A stretch of DNA of 64,000 bases from Macrococcus sp. 19Msa1099 (GCA_019357535.2 CP079955.1:434001-498000), one strand, 5' to 3'. Shown: positions 27,612-36,686, counted from the first letter of the stretch. Notes: generated by a model not told the origin, from the letters alone. A program made the numbers and translations.

Positions 27612-28322
27612 ATGAGAATTAATAAGTATTTATCAGAAGCGGGCATTTGCTCACGTCGTGGAGCTGATAAGTGGATCGAAGCAGGACGCATAAAGATTAA
27701 TGGCGTTAAAGCTGAACTTGGCAGTAAGGTGACAGAAGGTGATAGTGTTGAAGTCGATAACAAAGTTGTGACATTGAACACAGATAAAGGATACGTATAT
27801 ATTAAACTGAATAAACCTCGTGGTATTACATCGACAACTGAGCGCCATATTAAAGGGAATATCGTTGATTTTGTGGGGCATAGTGAACGTATATTTCATA
27901 TCGGTAGATTAGATAAAGATTCAGAAGGCTTAATCTTGCTCACGAATGATGGTGATATCGTAAACGAAATATTACGTAAGGAAGGTCGACATGAAAAGGA
28001 ATATATCGTAACTGTTGATAAACCCATAACTGATGATTTCGTGAAACAGATGTCAGAAGGTGTGGCAATATTGGATACTGTGACATTACCTGCAGAAGTT
28101 GAGAGATTAAATGCGAAGACATTCAAAATTATATTAACGCAAGGATTGAATCGACAAATCAGACGTATGACAGAAGCATTAGGATATGAAGTGAAGCAAT
28201 TGCGTCGAATTCGCGTGATGAATATATTGGTGGATGACTTAAAACTTGGAGAATGGAAAGATTTAACTGAAAATGAAAAGGATGAACTTTTTTCGACGTT
28301 GAAGTATGTGCCAAAACGTTAA
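27612..28322 (+). CDS. rsuA: Pseudouridine synthase (RsuA/RluB family)
   Basis: rRNA-modifying enzyme of 236 aa. An N-terminal S4 RNA-binding domain (MRINKYLSEAGICSRR, residues 1-60) is followed by the catalytic domain with the conserved Asp in GRLDKDSEGLILLTNDG (about residue 101). RsuA-type enzymes modify 16S rRNA; RluB-type modify 23S, and I cannot separate the two with certainty. It has its own terminator upstream and downstream. Confidence 0.88.
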   Translation: MRINKYLSEAGICSRRGADKWIEAGRIKINGVKAELGSKVTEGDSVEVDNKVVTLNTDKGYVYIKLNKPRGITSTTERHIKGNIVDFVGHSERIFHIGRLDKDSEGLILLTNDGDIVNEILRKEGRHEKEYIVTVDKPITDDFVKQMSEGVAILDTVTLPAEVERLNAKTFKIILTQGLNRQIRRMTEALGYEVKQLRRIRVMNILVDDLKLGEWKDLTENEKDELFSTLKYVPKR

Positions 28323-28340
28323 ATATAAGTAAATCAGAAA

Positions 28341-28382
28341 AGAAGCGCCAAAACGATTAAAAAGTATCGTTTTGGCGCTTCT
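28341..28382. terminator. Bidirectional terminator between rsuA and the AIM24 gene
   Basis: Perfect 17-bp stem (28341-28357 / 28366-28382) with an 8-nt A-rich loop, between convergent genes. Confidence 0.85.
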
Positions 28383-28387
28383 ACGCA

Positions 28388-29173
28388 TTAATCACTGAAC
28401 ATATCAAATAGTCCACCGATACCGCTTTCTCCCTTTTGTTTACCAGTAACAGGAGCTGCAGCAAAGATTCGACTTGCGAATCTTGAGAATGGCAGTGATT
28501 GCACATAAACACTTCCTGGGCCACGTAATCGCGCTAAAAATATACCTTCGCCCCCAAAAAGTTTTGTTTTAAGTCCCGGTACTGTCTCGATATCGTACGC
28601 TACATCTTTTGTCATACCTACTAAACAGCCTGTATCTACCAGCAAAGTTTCTCCAGGTTGTAGATCACGTTTCATAATGGCACCTCCTGCATGGATAAAC
28701 GCCATACCATCACCTGATAAACGTTGCATGATGAATCCTTCTCCACCGAAGAAGCCAACACCTAAACGTTTCTGAAGTGCAATTCCAATTTGTACGCCTT
28801 TAGCAGCTGCTAGAAAAGCATCTTTCTGACAAATAAATTCTCCTCCCAATTGAGATAAATCAATCGGAATGATTTTACCTGGATATGGTGCTGCGAAATA
28901 GACATGGTCTTTACCTGTTCCACGGTTTGTAAATGTTGTCATAAACAAACTTTCACCTGTTAATGTACGACGGCCTGCTGCAAATAATTTATCCATAAAT
29001 CCATTGCCACCGCTTGTTGAACCATCACCAAAGATTGTTTCCATATGAATATTTGGGTTGATCATCATCATACTGCCCGCTTCAGATATCACTGTTTCAT
29101 TTGGATCAAGCTCAATTTCAACATATTGCATATCATCGCCATAAATTTTGTAGTCTATTTCGTGATTGTTCAT
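28388..29173 (-). CDS. TIGR00266/AIM24 family protein
   Basis: 261-aa beta-rich protein of the AIM24/TIGR00266 family, recognised by DIETVPGLKTKLFGGEGIF, GGGA-like glycine pairs and LARLRGPGSVYVQSLPFSRFA at the end. Function in bacteria is not known; members are often linked to the cell envelope. GGAGG precedes the ATG. Monocistronic, divergent from the aldo/keto reductase. Confidence 0.88.
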   Translation of the reverse strand: MNNHEIDYKIYGDDMQYVEIELDPNETVISEAGSMMMINPNIHMETIFGDGSTSGGNGFMDKLFAAGRRTLTGESLFMTTFTNRGTGKDHVYFAAPYPGKIIPIDLSQLGGEFICQKDAFLAAAKGVQIGIALQKRLGVGFFGGEGFIMQRLSGDGMAFIHAGGAIMKRDLQPGETLLVDTGCLVGMTKDVAYDIETVPGLKTKLFGGEGIFLARLRGPGSVYVQSLPFSRFASRIFAAAPVTGKQKGESGIGGLFDMFSD

Positions 29174-29298
29174 TATTTTCCTCCATTTATTAAGATTATC
29201 ATTATTATACTAAATATTTGAAGCGTCTAAAAATATAATGATATTCATTTTGTAAGAAAGCTTGTTTAGTGTATGATTTAATAAAGGAGATGATAATT

Positions 29299-30132
29299 AT
29301 GAACCATATTCAGTTAAACAATGGTGTAACTATGCCACAAATTGGACTCGGTGTGTACAAAATTTCGGATGAAGAAATGTCAGAGGTCGTTAATGCCGCA
29401 CTAGATGCAGGGTACCGTGCGTTCGATACGGCGCACTTCTATTTTAATGAAGTCTCGCTCGGTAAAGCATTGAACGAAAGCAATATACCACGAGAAGAAC
29501 TGTTTATTACGACGAAACTGTGGAATGATCATCAAGGTTATGAATCAACGAAGAAAGCATTCAATGATTCGCTTCAGAAATTAGATATGGATTATGTAGA
29601 TCTTTATTTGATTCACTGGCCATGTCCGGAAGACGAATTATTCGTTGAAAGTTATAAAGCGATGGAAGAACTGTATCACGAAGGGAAGATTAAAGCGTTA
29701 GGGGTCGCTAATTTCAAAGAACATCATCTGAATAAGTTACTACAAGAAACAACTGTAGTACCTGCAGTAAACCAAATTGAGTATCATCCGATTTTTAATC
29801 AAGATACGCTGCAGCAGTACTGTAAAGATAAAGGCATTGCAGTTACTGCGTGGAGCCCATTAATGCGAGGCGGAGCACTGTTTGAAGACGAAACGTTGAA
29901 GCGTATCGCAGAAAAATATAACAAAACAGTAGCACAAGTCATTATTAGATGGCATATCGACAGTGGCCGAATCGTCATTCCTAAGTCATCAAACATAGAA
30001 CGTATTAAAGAGAATATTGATGTTTGTCATTTTGAGTTAATGGAACAAGATATAGAAGCAATTAATAATTTAAATAGAAATGAACGTCAATTTAAAGATC
30101 CGGATAAGATTAAAATTGGGGATATGAAGTAA
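29299..30132 (+). CDS. Aldo/keto reductase
   Basis: NADPH-dependent carbonyl reductase of 277 aa. The catalytic tetrad is visible: Asp and Tyr in RAFDTAHFYFNE, Lys in FITTKLWND and His in DLYLIHWP. The NADPH signature is VIPKSSNIERIKEN. It belongs to the AKR5 (2,5-diketo-gluconate reductase-like) group; the substrate is unknown. I chose ATG 29299 because AAAGGAG (29283-29289) lies 9 nt upstream, whereas ATG 29290 directly abuts it. Confidence 0.92.
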   Translation: MNHIQLNNGVTMPQIGLGVYKISDEEMSEVVNAALDAGYRAFDTAHFYFNEVSLGKALNESNIPREELFITTKLWNDHQGYESTKKAFNDSLQKLDMDYVDLYLIHWPCPEDELFVESYKAMEELYHEGKIKALGVANFKEHHLNKLLQETTVVPAVNQIEYHPIFNQDTLQQYCKDKGIAVTAWSPLMRGGALFEDETLKRIAEKYNKTVAQVIIRWHIDSGRIVIPKSSNIERIKENIDVCHFELMEQDIEAINNLNRNERQFKDPDKIKIGDMK

Positions 30133-30148
30133 ATATTGAATAAACGAT

Positions 30149-30182
30149 GAGATGGTGATGTTCAATGGCACCATCTCTTTTT
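30149..30182 (+). terminator. Aldo/keto reductase terminator
   Basis: GAGATGGTG / CACCATCTC stem (30149-30157, 30169-30177) followed by TTTTT. Confidence 0.9.
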
Positions 30183-30261
30183 CATGAGTTCGTCACAATT
30201 AATGGTTTTTAACATATATATTAAATGTATGTTTGTTGTACAATAAGTTTGAGGTGAGCGT

Positions 30262-30987
30262 ATGAAATTTAAAAAACCAAATCAGCATGGCGCATGGGCA
30301 ATGATTATTATGCCTGTATTGTTCGGAATGTTTGCAACAAAGTTTAATATATTTCAGCTGCTCTTTTTTGCAGGATGGTTTATGACATTTTTCTTTGCAG
30401 ATCATTTTCTGTTTTATGTGAAGCAGAGAAAGAAGCAAATCGGATACTTAAAGTGCGCATTATTGTTTTTATTCATCGCTGCAATTTGTTATATACCGAT
30501 AATCATTTATGAATATAAAGTTATGATGTTTTTCTTAGCAATGCTACCGTTTGGTATTATCAATTATTTCTTTGCAAAAGCACGTAACGAACGCCATATT
30601 GTTAATGATTTCTCAGCAGTTATGATTTTCTCGATTGCAGGCGTGCTGACATACTATATTCAATCTCATCAATTTGAATGGCCGATGATTTATGTATTCG
30701 GATTAAGTGTAGCGTACTTCATTGGAACAGTATTCTACGTGAAGACGATGATTCGTGAGAAGAAGAATATCCATTATCGTAATATGTCATGGGTATACCA
30801 TGTTTCACTTGTTATCGTAGGCTACTTTATTCATCCACTGTTACTCATCGCATTTTTACCGAGTTTGATTCGTGCAGTAATATTATACGGAAAGCAGCTT
30901 AAACCGATTAAAATAGGGGTGCTGGAAATTGCGAATGCGGTGTATATTACAATATTTATCGGTTTATTTTTTAATATCATCACATAA
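30262..30987 (+). CDS. YwiC-like membrane protein
   Basis: 241-aa integral membrane protein with seven or eight hydrophobic segments. KKPNQHGAWAMIIMPVLFG at the N-terminus is the signature of the YwiC-like family (known only from sequence). A GAGGTG site precedes the ATG. It ends in a 26-bp perfect palindrome that serves as a terminator. Confidence 0.85.
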   Translation: MKFKKPNQHGAWAMIIMPVLFGMFATKFNIFQLLFFAGWFMTFFFADHFLFYVKQRKKQIGYLKCALLFLFIAAICYIPIIIYEYKVMMFFLAMLPFGIINYFFAKARNERHIVNDFSAVMIFSIAGVLTYYIQSHQFEWPMIYVFGLSVAYFIGTVFYVKTMIREKKNIHYRNMSWVYHVSLVIVGYFIHPLLLIAFLPSLIRAVILYGKQLKPIKIGVLEIANAVYITIFIGLFFNIIT

Positions 30988-30990
30988 AAA

Positions 30991-31016
30991 TAAGAGCAGC
31001 GAATTCGCTGCTCTTA
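30991..31016. terminator. Bidirectional terminator, 26-bp perfect palindrome
   Basis: Self-complementary sequence of 13-bp arms with no separate loop, between convergent YwiC-like and glsB genes, with an A-run on one side. Confidence 0.8.
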
Positions 31017-31030
31017 CTGTTTGCCGTATA

Positions 31031-31288
31031 TTAACGACGTTTGTGCATTAATTGTAATACGATTGATACGATTGCAATTAATAGAATTGTACCTACTAAT
31101 GCTGGTAAAACGTACACGCCCCACATTTCAGGACCCCATGTACCTAATAATTTGCCACCAACTGATGCACCTAAAAGACCAGCGATGATGTTACCGATTT
31201 TTCCACCAGGAATATCAGTACCCATAATCATACCAGCGATCCAACCAATCAGACCACCCATAATTAACATTAAAATAAATCCGAACAT
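31031..31288 (-). CDS. GlsB/YeaQ/YmgE family stress membrane protein
   Basis: 85-aa membrane protein with three hydrophobic segments and the GGLIGWIAGMIMGTD and GNIIAGLLGASVGG glycine-rich pattern of the transglycosylase-associated (GlsB) family. Relatives are general stress proteins. GAGGA precedes the ATG. A sigma-B-like promoter lies 80-100 bp upstream, in keeping with stress induction. Confidence 0.9.
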   Translation of the reverse strand: MFGFILMLIMGGLIGWIAGMIMGTDIPGGKIGNIIAGLLGASVGGKLLGTWGPEMWGVYVLPALVGTILLIAIVSIVLQLMHKRR

Positions 31289-31365
31289 AATAATTTCCTC
31301 CTATATTAAACAATTTAAACGAATATTATAAAAACGTTTATAAGCGTTTCGCTTATGATTCATAA

Positions 31366-31390
31366 ATACCACGTAAAAAAGGAGATAAAC
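31366..31390 (-). promoter_or_regulatory. Sigma-B-like promoter of glsB
   Basis: On the minus strand GTTTAT (31390-31385) and TGGTAT (31371-31366) are separated by 13 bp. The known consensus is GTTTAA-N12-14-GGGTAT, one mismatch in each half. A hairpin ATAAGCG-TTT-CGCTTAT lies just downstream at 31340-31356. Confidence 0.65.
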
Positions 31391-31432
31391 ATTTTTATTA
31401 AAATTAATGAAAATTAATTTTAATATAATCAT

Positions 31433-31469
31433 AAAAAAGCTTATAGATTGTTAAACAGTAAGCTTTTTT
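31433..31469 (-). terminator. Terminator of the 200-aa membrane protein gene
   Basis: AAAAAAGCTTA / TAAGCTTTTTT arms (31433-31443, 31459-31469); the stop codon of the gene lies in the left arm. Confidence 0.75.
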
Positions 31470-32043
31470 TAATATAAATGATGTATAGTATTCCTAAAAT
31501 GAAATAGACGTAATTATATGGAATAAACATTACTAGTAGTATAAAACTGATTGCAAATAAATATTCTCCGATACGTTTCGGATGATTAATATATTTGTAT
31601 ATATTTAAATATTCAAACTGAAACCACTTCACTGTACCGTTTACTTCTGATAGCTGATACATAATAAGACCGATGATAAAAAATGAAACGCTCAAATATG
31701 GACTTGATAAATAAACAGATTCGTCACTATGTATAATAATAAATGGTATTGATATATTAAAGAGTAAAGCTAATAATAAGTGCAGCCATTTATAGTGAAT
31801 ATAGATGTTATAGTTATCGGAATGATAATAGCGTAAGTATAGATGCATGATACTTATCGAACCGATAAAAAGCACGAATGTTTTAGAAATAAAGTTTGCA
31901 TGTCCAAGTAATGGATAGTTCGTTAACACTACGATCATCGTAGATATATTCAAATGAATATATGTCATGTTCTGTTCTTTAAAGTTAAAGAACAGAAATA
32001 CGAAGAGCGTCATTAATAAATTTCCTATCAGCAAGTAACTCAT
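31441..32043 (-). CDS. Membrane protein, unknown function
   Basis: 200 aa, almost wholly hydrophobic, with six or so predicted membrane helices and no recognised family. AAGGAG lies 7 nt before the ATG, and a terminator overlaps its end, so it is very likely a real gene. The composition is rich in Ile, Tyr and Leu. It lies between glsB and queE on the minus strand. Confidence 0.6.
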   Translation of the reverse strand: MSYLLIGNLLMTLFVFLFFNFKEQNMTYIHLNISTMIVVLTNYPLLGHANFISKTFVLFIGSISIMHLYLRYYHSDNYNIYIHYKWLHLLLALLFNISIPFIIIHSDESVYLSSPYLSVSFFIIGLIMYQLSEVNGTVKWFQFEYLNIYKYINHPKRIGEYLFAISFILLVMFIPYNYVYFILGILYIIYIKKSLLFNNL

Positions 32044-32111
32044 AAAGTGTCTCCTTAAATTTCAATCGTGTTTCAATTATAACGTTTACATAAAATGAAA
32101 CACAATGATTA

Positions 32112-32822
32112 TTATACACCTTTTTTGTTACTCCAGAGCAATGTGTGCAGTTGTGGCGTTATATACACATCATTCATTTCACTGTCCGGCATTACTTTAT
32201 CGATTAATGTTTCATAATGTGAAAGTAGTCTTGAAGTATGGTCTTCTACAGTATCATCAAGATAGGGATTACCAACCTGTAAATACATTTTAATATGTGG
32301 GTAGCGTTTATGGATCATTTTGCTGAAATGATAATCTTCATCATTAAAGATAACCACTTTTAATGTTACTTTATCTGAATCCAGCTCACGAATCACAGCG
32401 TCCAGCTGGTCTAAATCGTGTGTCATCGTTGAACTTGGCGGTTTCGGGCTAATCGTCAACTGATCGATTTCAGTCATCCAGCTCTGGAATTTCGTACCTT
32501 GTGTTTCGAGCGCCACTTCAATACCTTTATCGTGTAATAACGATACAAATCCAGCTAAATTTTTTATCAGCGCAGGATTACCACCCGATATCGTGACATG
32601 ATTAAACTGATTAGGTGCAATAGACTGAAGACGTTCATAGATTGTTTCGGGTAATAACATTTCAATTTCATCTTTCATCGTACCATCCCATGTAAACTTC
32701 GAGTCACACCAAGCGCAGCTGAAGTCACAGCCTGCTGTTCTGACAAACATCGTCTTGCGCCCGATAACTGCACCTTCACCTTGAATCGTTGGACCGAATA
32801 TTTCTAGTACAGGTATCTTCAT
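32112..32822 (-). CDS. queE: 7-carboxy-7-deazaguanine synthase
   Basis: Radical SAM enzyme (236 aa) of queuosine biosynthesis that makes 7-carboxy-7-deazaguanine from 6-carboxy-tetrahydropterin. The cluster motif is C32-C36-C39 in GCDFSCAWCDSKF, and GEGAVIG and SGGNPALI are typical of QueE. Third gene of queC-queD-queE; its ATG overlaps the queD stop by one base (TAATG), so it is translationally coupled. Confidence 0.96.
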   Translation of the reverse strand: MKIPVLEIFGPTIQGEGAVIGRKTMFVRTAGCDFSCAWCDSKFTWDGTMKDEIEMLLPETIYERLQSIAPNQFNHVTISGGNPALIKNLAGFVSLLHDKGIEVALETQGTKFQSWMTEIDQLTISPKPPSSTMTHDLDQLDAVIRELDSDKVTLKVVIFNDEDYHFSKMIHKRYPHIKMYLQVGNPYLDDTVEDHTSRLLSHYETLIDKVMPDSEMNDVYITPQLHTLLWSNKKGV

Positions 32823-33235
32823 TATCGTTTACCTCTATATAATACGTAGCTTGTTGGTGTTTCACGTAAATAGACTTGCAGCACTTTTGGTCCATGTGAA
32901 AGTGTATCTAAATGTGCTTCAATTTTTTCGAATATGAGCTTCGCAACGCTTTCTGTTGATGGTGGTGTGCCTTGAAATGCTTCTAAATCATTCATTAAAC
33001 GATGGTCAAACGTATCATTGATAATAGATTTTATATCTCTGAAATTAACGAGAAAGCCCATTTCATCTAGTTCATTACCACCAATTGTTACATTCGCAAA
33101 GTATGTGTGTCCGTGAACACGGCTGCATACACCTGCCTTCTCATTCGGAATAAAGTGTGCGGCAGAGAAGTTAATATCTTTGTTCAGTTCAAATGCATAA
33201 TTATGATTCACTTGAGGATATAGTTGCTGCATCAT
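32822..33235 (-). CDS. queD: 6-carboxy-tetrahydropterin synthase
   Basis: 137-aa enzyme of the PTPS/QueD family. Zinc ligands H27, H41 and H43 and the catalytic C37 are visible in NFSAAHFIP and GVCSRVHGHTYF. It converts dihydroneopterin triphosphate to 6-carboxy-tetrahydropterin. Its start codon overlaps the queC stop by one base. Confidence 0.96.
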   Translation of the reverse strand: MMQQLYPQVNHNYAFELNKDINFSAAHFIPNEKAGVCSRVHGHTYFANVTIGGNELDEMGFLVNFRDIKSIINDTFDHRLMNDLEAFQGTPPSTESVAKLIFEKIEAHLDTLSHGPKVLQVYLRETPTSYVLYRGKR

Positions 33236-33909
33236 TATAAATCACCATTTTCTTTTTCTTGCAAGTATTGGTCAAGACCTTTATTTCTCAGTTTACAGCT
33301 TGGGCACTCCCCGCAGCCGTCTGCAGGGATTCCGTTATAGCATGTTAATGTTTTGTTACGAACATAGTCCAGTTGTCCTAACGTATCTGCAAGCGCCCAA
33401 GTTTCTTTCTTATCAAGCCACATTAATGGTGTATGAATTTCAAAGTTTAGATCCATCGATAAGTTAATCGTGACATTCAACGACTTAATAAAGTTATCAC
33501 GGCAGTCAGGGTACCCTGAGAAGTCAGTTTCGCATACGCCGGTAATGATATGCTTCGCATTAATCTGATACGCAAGTGCCGCTGCAAAGCTCATAAACAG
33601 CAAGTTACGCGCAGGAACGAAGGTATTTGGGATATCATCCTCTTCGATTGTTAAGTCGTGGTGCGTCAATGCATTCGGTGATAACTGTGACAGTAAAGAC
33701 ATATCAAGGACATGATGTTTTAAATTCTGTTCTTCTGCAATTTGTTTTGCGATATCGATTTCAAGAGCATGACGTTGTCCGTAGTTAAAGGTTACAAGTT
33801 CTACCTCGTCATAATGATGCATCGCGTAGAACATGCACGTTGTGCTGTCCTGACCGCCACTAAAGACGACCAGTGCTTTGTTAGAATTCAGTTGTTTCAT
33901 TATATTCAC
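33235..33909 (-). CDS. queC: 7-cyano-7-deazaguanine (preQ0) synthase
   Basis: 224-aa ATP-dependent enzyme that forms preQ0. The PP-loop is FSGGQDSTT near residues 16-24, and four zinc cysteines lie in the C-terminal [18 protein letters not shown]. It is the first gene of queCDE, directly downstream of a preQ1-I riboswitch and terminator. The queF gene for the next step is 20 kb away. Confidence 0.97.
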   Translation of the reverse strand: MNIMKQLNSNKALVVFSGGQDSTTCMFYAMHHYDEVELVTFNYGQRHALEIDIAKQIAEEQNLKHHVLDMSLLSQLSPNALTHHDLTIEEDDIPNTFVPARNLLFMSFAAALAYQINAKHIITGVCETDFSGYPDCRDNFIKSLNVTINLSMDLNFEIHTPLMWLDKKETWALADTLGQLDYVRNKTLTCYNGIPADGCGECPSCKLRNKGLDQYLQEKENGDL

Positions 33910-33921
33910 TCCATTAAAAAA

Positions 33922-33981
33922 GACACCAATCCTAGCGGTGTCGTTCTAGTTTTTTATAGAGGGTGTGCGCTAGGAACCTCT
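33922..33981 (-). promoter_or_regulatory. preQ1-I riboswitch with terminator, upstream of queC
   Basis: Aptamer at 33981-33946 on the minus strand: AGAGG, the loop TTCCTAGCGCACA, the CCCTCT pairing arm, then ATAAAAAACTAG, which matches the B. subtilis class I pattern. Expression platform at 33942-33922: GACACC / GGTGTC stem followed by TTTTTT. Aptamer TCCTAGCG (8 nt) is the exact complement of CGCTAGGA in the terminator loop region, giving an antiterminator. Confidence 0.93.
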
Positions 33982-34071
33982 TATATTGAATTCGCTACTC
34001 ATTATAACAGAAAAGCGTGTATAATAATATCTGTTACTTCAAGAAAACGTTTTTAGAAATGAGTGAAGTTT

Positions 34072-34653
34072 ATGATTTTAATGATAGATCACGATGATTC
34101 GTTTACATATAATATCGTTCATTATTTAGAGGCAATGGATGAAACTGTTCACGTCGTACGTTCTAAAGTTGTGACCATTGAACATATAGATCGATTATCG
34201 CCGGAATTTATTATTCTATCACCAGGTCCGGGACATCCGGCAGAAGCAATTATCGCACATAAAGTTATCGATACATTCGGAGACCGTATTCCGATTCTTG
34301 GCATATGTCTTGGTTTTCAGGTGATCGTGCAGCACTTTAATCATGAAATTAAGAAGCTGTCACCAGTACACGGGCATATCGGCCATGTAGAACATGACGG
34401 TACAGACTTATATCAAGGTGTAGAAGCGCCGGCACAAGTTGCAAGGTATCACTCTTTAGGAACGATGGACAAGATTCAAAGGCCATTAATCGTTACCGGT
34501 ATAACGGATAATATTGTGATGAGTGTAGCACATGAATCATGGCCGATTTACGGTATTCAGTTTCATCCAGAATCTGTACTCACAACTTCCGGCTATATGA
34601 TGCTCAACAATTTCTTATCGTTAGGACGTGAATTTCATGCGCGCGGTCATTAA
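34072..34653 (+). CDS. pabA: Aminodeoxychorismate synthase, glutamine amidotransferase subunit
   Basis: Class I amidotransferase of 193 aa that supplies ammonia to PabB for folate synthesis. The catalytic Cys is in LGICLGFQ and the His-Glu pair in QFHPES; the MILMIDHDDSFTYN start is typical. A GTG at 34063 is also in frame but I chose ATG 34072, which aligns with the family. It overlaps the next gene. TrpG activity is possible but no trp genes are near. Confidence 0.9.
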   Translation: MILMIDHDDSFTYNIVHYLEAMDETVHVVRSKVVTIEHIDRLSPEFIILSPGPGHPAEAIIAHKVIDTFGDRIPILGICLGFQVIVQHFNHEIKKLSPVHGHIGHVEHDGTDLYQGVEAPAQVARYHSLGTMDKIQRPLIVTGITDNIVMSVAHESWPIYGIQFHPESVLTTSGYMMLNNFLSLGREFHARGH

Positions 34654-36316
34654 CTTTCAGCTCTATCGCGATGGTACGACGATGCCTGTTCAATATACCT
34701 TTACGAATCCTGTAAAAGTAGATAGAGTGTATACAGAAGACGGTATGCTAAATGCTTTAACAGAAGCAGAAGAGAGTGGACTATATGTTGTCACTGCGAT
34801 TAAATATGAAGCGGCGAAACTGTTTAATCCACTTATGAAAGTTCATCATATAGATGGGCCTCTTGCATTGTTTTATTACTTTGAAGATTATGATGCATTT
34901 GAATATGTAAATGCAGAACCATTAAAAACACAGTTTACTTTTGAACAATCTGCTGAAGAAATCATGAAAGCTGTAGAATCTATCCAGGAATATATTCGAC
35001 AAGGTGTCACGTATCAAGTTAATTATACGACACGACTTAAAGCGACATTAACAGAAGATCCATACGCACTCTATCAATACTTGAGTGCACAAAACGGCAA
35101 CTATACGGCTTATGTAGAAGATGGGGACGATTACATCATCAGCATTTCACCGGAACTCTTCTTCCAATATGATGTACTGAATAATCAGCTGTTAACGAAA
35201 CCGATGAAAGGTACGCTTGAGCGTGGCAGTAACGAAGCTGAAGATGCTAAAAACTACGAACGGCTCAAAAACTCAAGTAAAGATAAAGCAGAGAATGTGA
35301 TGATCGTCGATTTATTGCGTAATGATTTAAGTCGTATCGCGAAAAAGGGCAGTGTGAAGGTCGATCAACTGTTTGAAGTGGAACGATATCAAACAGTATT
35401 CCAAATGACTTCAACAATTACGGCAACGAATAACAACCATTCATTGTATGAAATTATGCGTGCGCTTTTCCCATGTGGCTCAATTACTGGTGCACCTAAA
35501 ATTTCGACGATGAAAATCATTAATGAACTGGAGTCACCAAGAGGAATTTATTGTGGCACGATTGGTTTTATTAAGCCGGATGATTATATGATATTTAATA
35601 TTCCGATTCGTACAATCTCCTTGCACCATAATGAAGCGGTATATAGCGCAGGCGGTGGGATTACAATTGACTCACATCCACAAGCGGAATATGAAGAAAT
35701 TATCGCAAAGACACAAGTCGTGCAGCCACGCTTCGAATTAATTGAGACGATGCGCGTTACTGATAGTATTATCCAAAGAGAAAAGTACCATCTGGAACGA
35801 TTATGGCATGGCATTATAGCATTTAATATTAATGTAGATTTAGACAATGTAAAAGCATTTATTCGTGATAATAAGCCAAAGAATGGAAGGTATAGAGTTG
35901 CACTTAGTGTAAATGGAAATTTAAATGCTACGACAGAACCGTTACCAGATAAGAAAGTATTTACTGCGGAGCTCCTCCCATCTGTGCAAGGTGAAGAACG
36001 CTTCTATCAGCATAAGACTTCCGTCCGTACCCACTATACACAGCCAGAGCAGGAGCTTGCACTATATTATGATAGGTATCTCTTAGAATTTAATATAGGA
36101 AATTTAGTCTATAAAATTAATGATAACTATTATACACCGAGTGCGCAGCAGTATATTCTTGAAGGTTGCATGAAACAGCAGCTACTAGATGAGGGCAAGG
36201 TTTCAGAACAGGATATCACGATTGAAGAATTTATAGAAATGTACGCATCTGGACGACTCACTGTTTATATGATCAATAGTTTAAGAGAGTGGTCTGAAGT
36301 GAAAATCATTTTGTAA
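34637..36316 (+). CDS. pabB: Fused aminodeoxychorismate synthase I and aminotransferase class IV (PabB-PabC)
   Basis: 559-aa two-domain protein. Residues 1-370 are the chorismate-binding PabB domain (GSITGAPK and YCGTIGFIKP). Residues about 375-559 are a class IV PLP fold resembling PabC, with the presumed PLP Lys in HKTSVRTHY. The fusion couples aminodeoxychorismate formation to its cleavage to p-aminobenzoate. The ATG at 34637 overlaps the pabA end by 17 bp. The second domain lacks the usual TPPL pattern, reading TPSAQQYILEG, so its activity should be checked. Confidence 0.9.
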   Translation: MRAVINFQLYRDGTTMPVQYTFTNPVKVDRVYTEDGMLNALTEAEESGLYVVTAIKYEAAKLFNPLMKVHHIDGPLALFYYFEDYDAFEYVNAEPLKTQFTFEQSAEEIMKAVESIQEYIRQGVTYQVNYTTRLKATLTEDPYALYQYLSAQNGNYTAYVEDGDDYIISISPELFFQYDVLNNQLLTKPMKGTLERGSNEAEDAKNYERLKNSSKDKAENVMIVDLLRNDLSRIAKKGSVKVDQLFEVERYQTVFQMTSTITATNNNHSLYEIMRALFPCGSITGAPKISTMKIINELESPRGIYCGTIGFIKPDDYMIFNIPIRTISLHHNEAVYSAGGGITIDSHPQAEYEEIIAKTQVVQPRFELIETMRVTDSIIQREKYHLERLWHGIIAFNINVDLDNVKAFIRDNKPKNGRYRVALSVNGNLNATTEPLPDKKVFTAELLPSVQGEERFYQHKTSVRTHYTQPEQELALYYDRYLLEFNIGNLVYKINDNYYTPSAQQYILEGCMKQQLLDEGKVSEQDITIEEFIEMYASGRLTVYMINSLREWSEVKIIL

Positions 36317-36381
36317 TTGATGCGCAAATAAAAAATTTAAGTTACAATATAGTATAAATTATTGAGAGATTAGGTGATGCA

Positions 36382-36606
36382 ATGTTTTTAAATATAATCA
36401 TCATACTGATGTTACTGACAGGTTTATCGCTTGGCGTCTACATAATGAACAGGGTAATTATCGACGAGTTCAAAGCTCAAAATATAAAACAAGCTTATAT
36501 TTATCTTTATATAACAATGTTCGGCGCATTATTAGTTGTTGCGGTAATAACGTTTTGCTTTCAGAATATATTGATTGATTTTTCAAATTTATTCTACCGA
36601 TCATAG
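36382..36606 (+). CDS. Small membrane protein, unknown function
   Basis: 74 aa with two predicted membrane helices (about 4-24 and 42-63). AGGTGATG precedes the ATG and a terminator overlaps its 3' end. No recognised family. Confidence 0.55.
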   Translation: MFLNIIIILMLLTGLSLGVYIMNRVIIDEFKAQNIKQAYIYLYITMFGALLVVAVITFCFQNILIDFSNLFYRS

Positions 36607-36625
36607 TTATCGGTAGTTTTTTTAG
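36594..36625 (+). terminator. Terminator after the 74-aa membrane protein
   Basis: CTACCGAT / ATCGGTAG stem (36594-36601, 36609-36616) followed by TTTTTTT; the gene's stop codon lies in the loop. Confidence 0.88.
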
Positions 36626-36686
36626 GTCTTTGGGCTGATGTATGGTTATGTAAATGAATTTATAATAATTATAAAGGAGCAATCAA

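Noticed and set aside
29191-29215. Fur-box-like GATTATCATTATTATA before the AIM24 gene
   Set aside because: Only one half resembles the consensus; expected by chance in AT-rich DNA.
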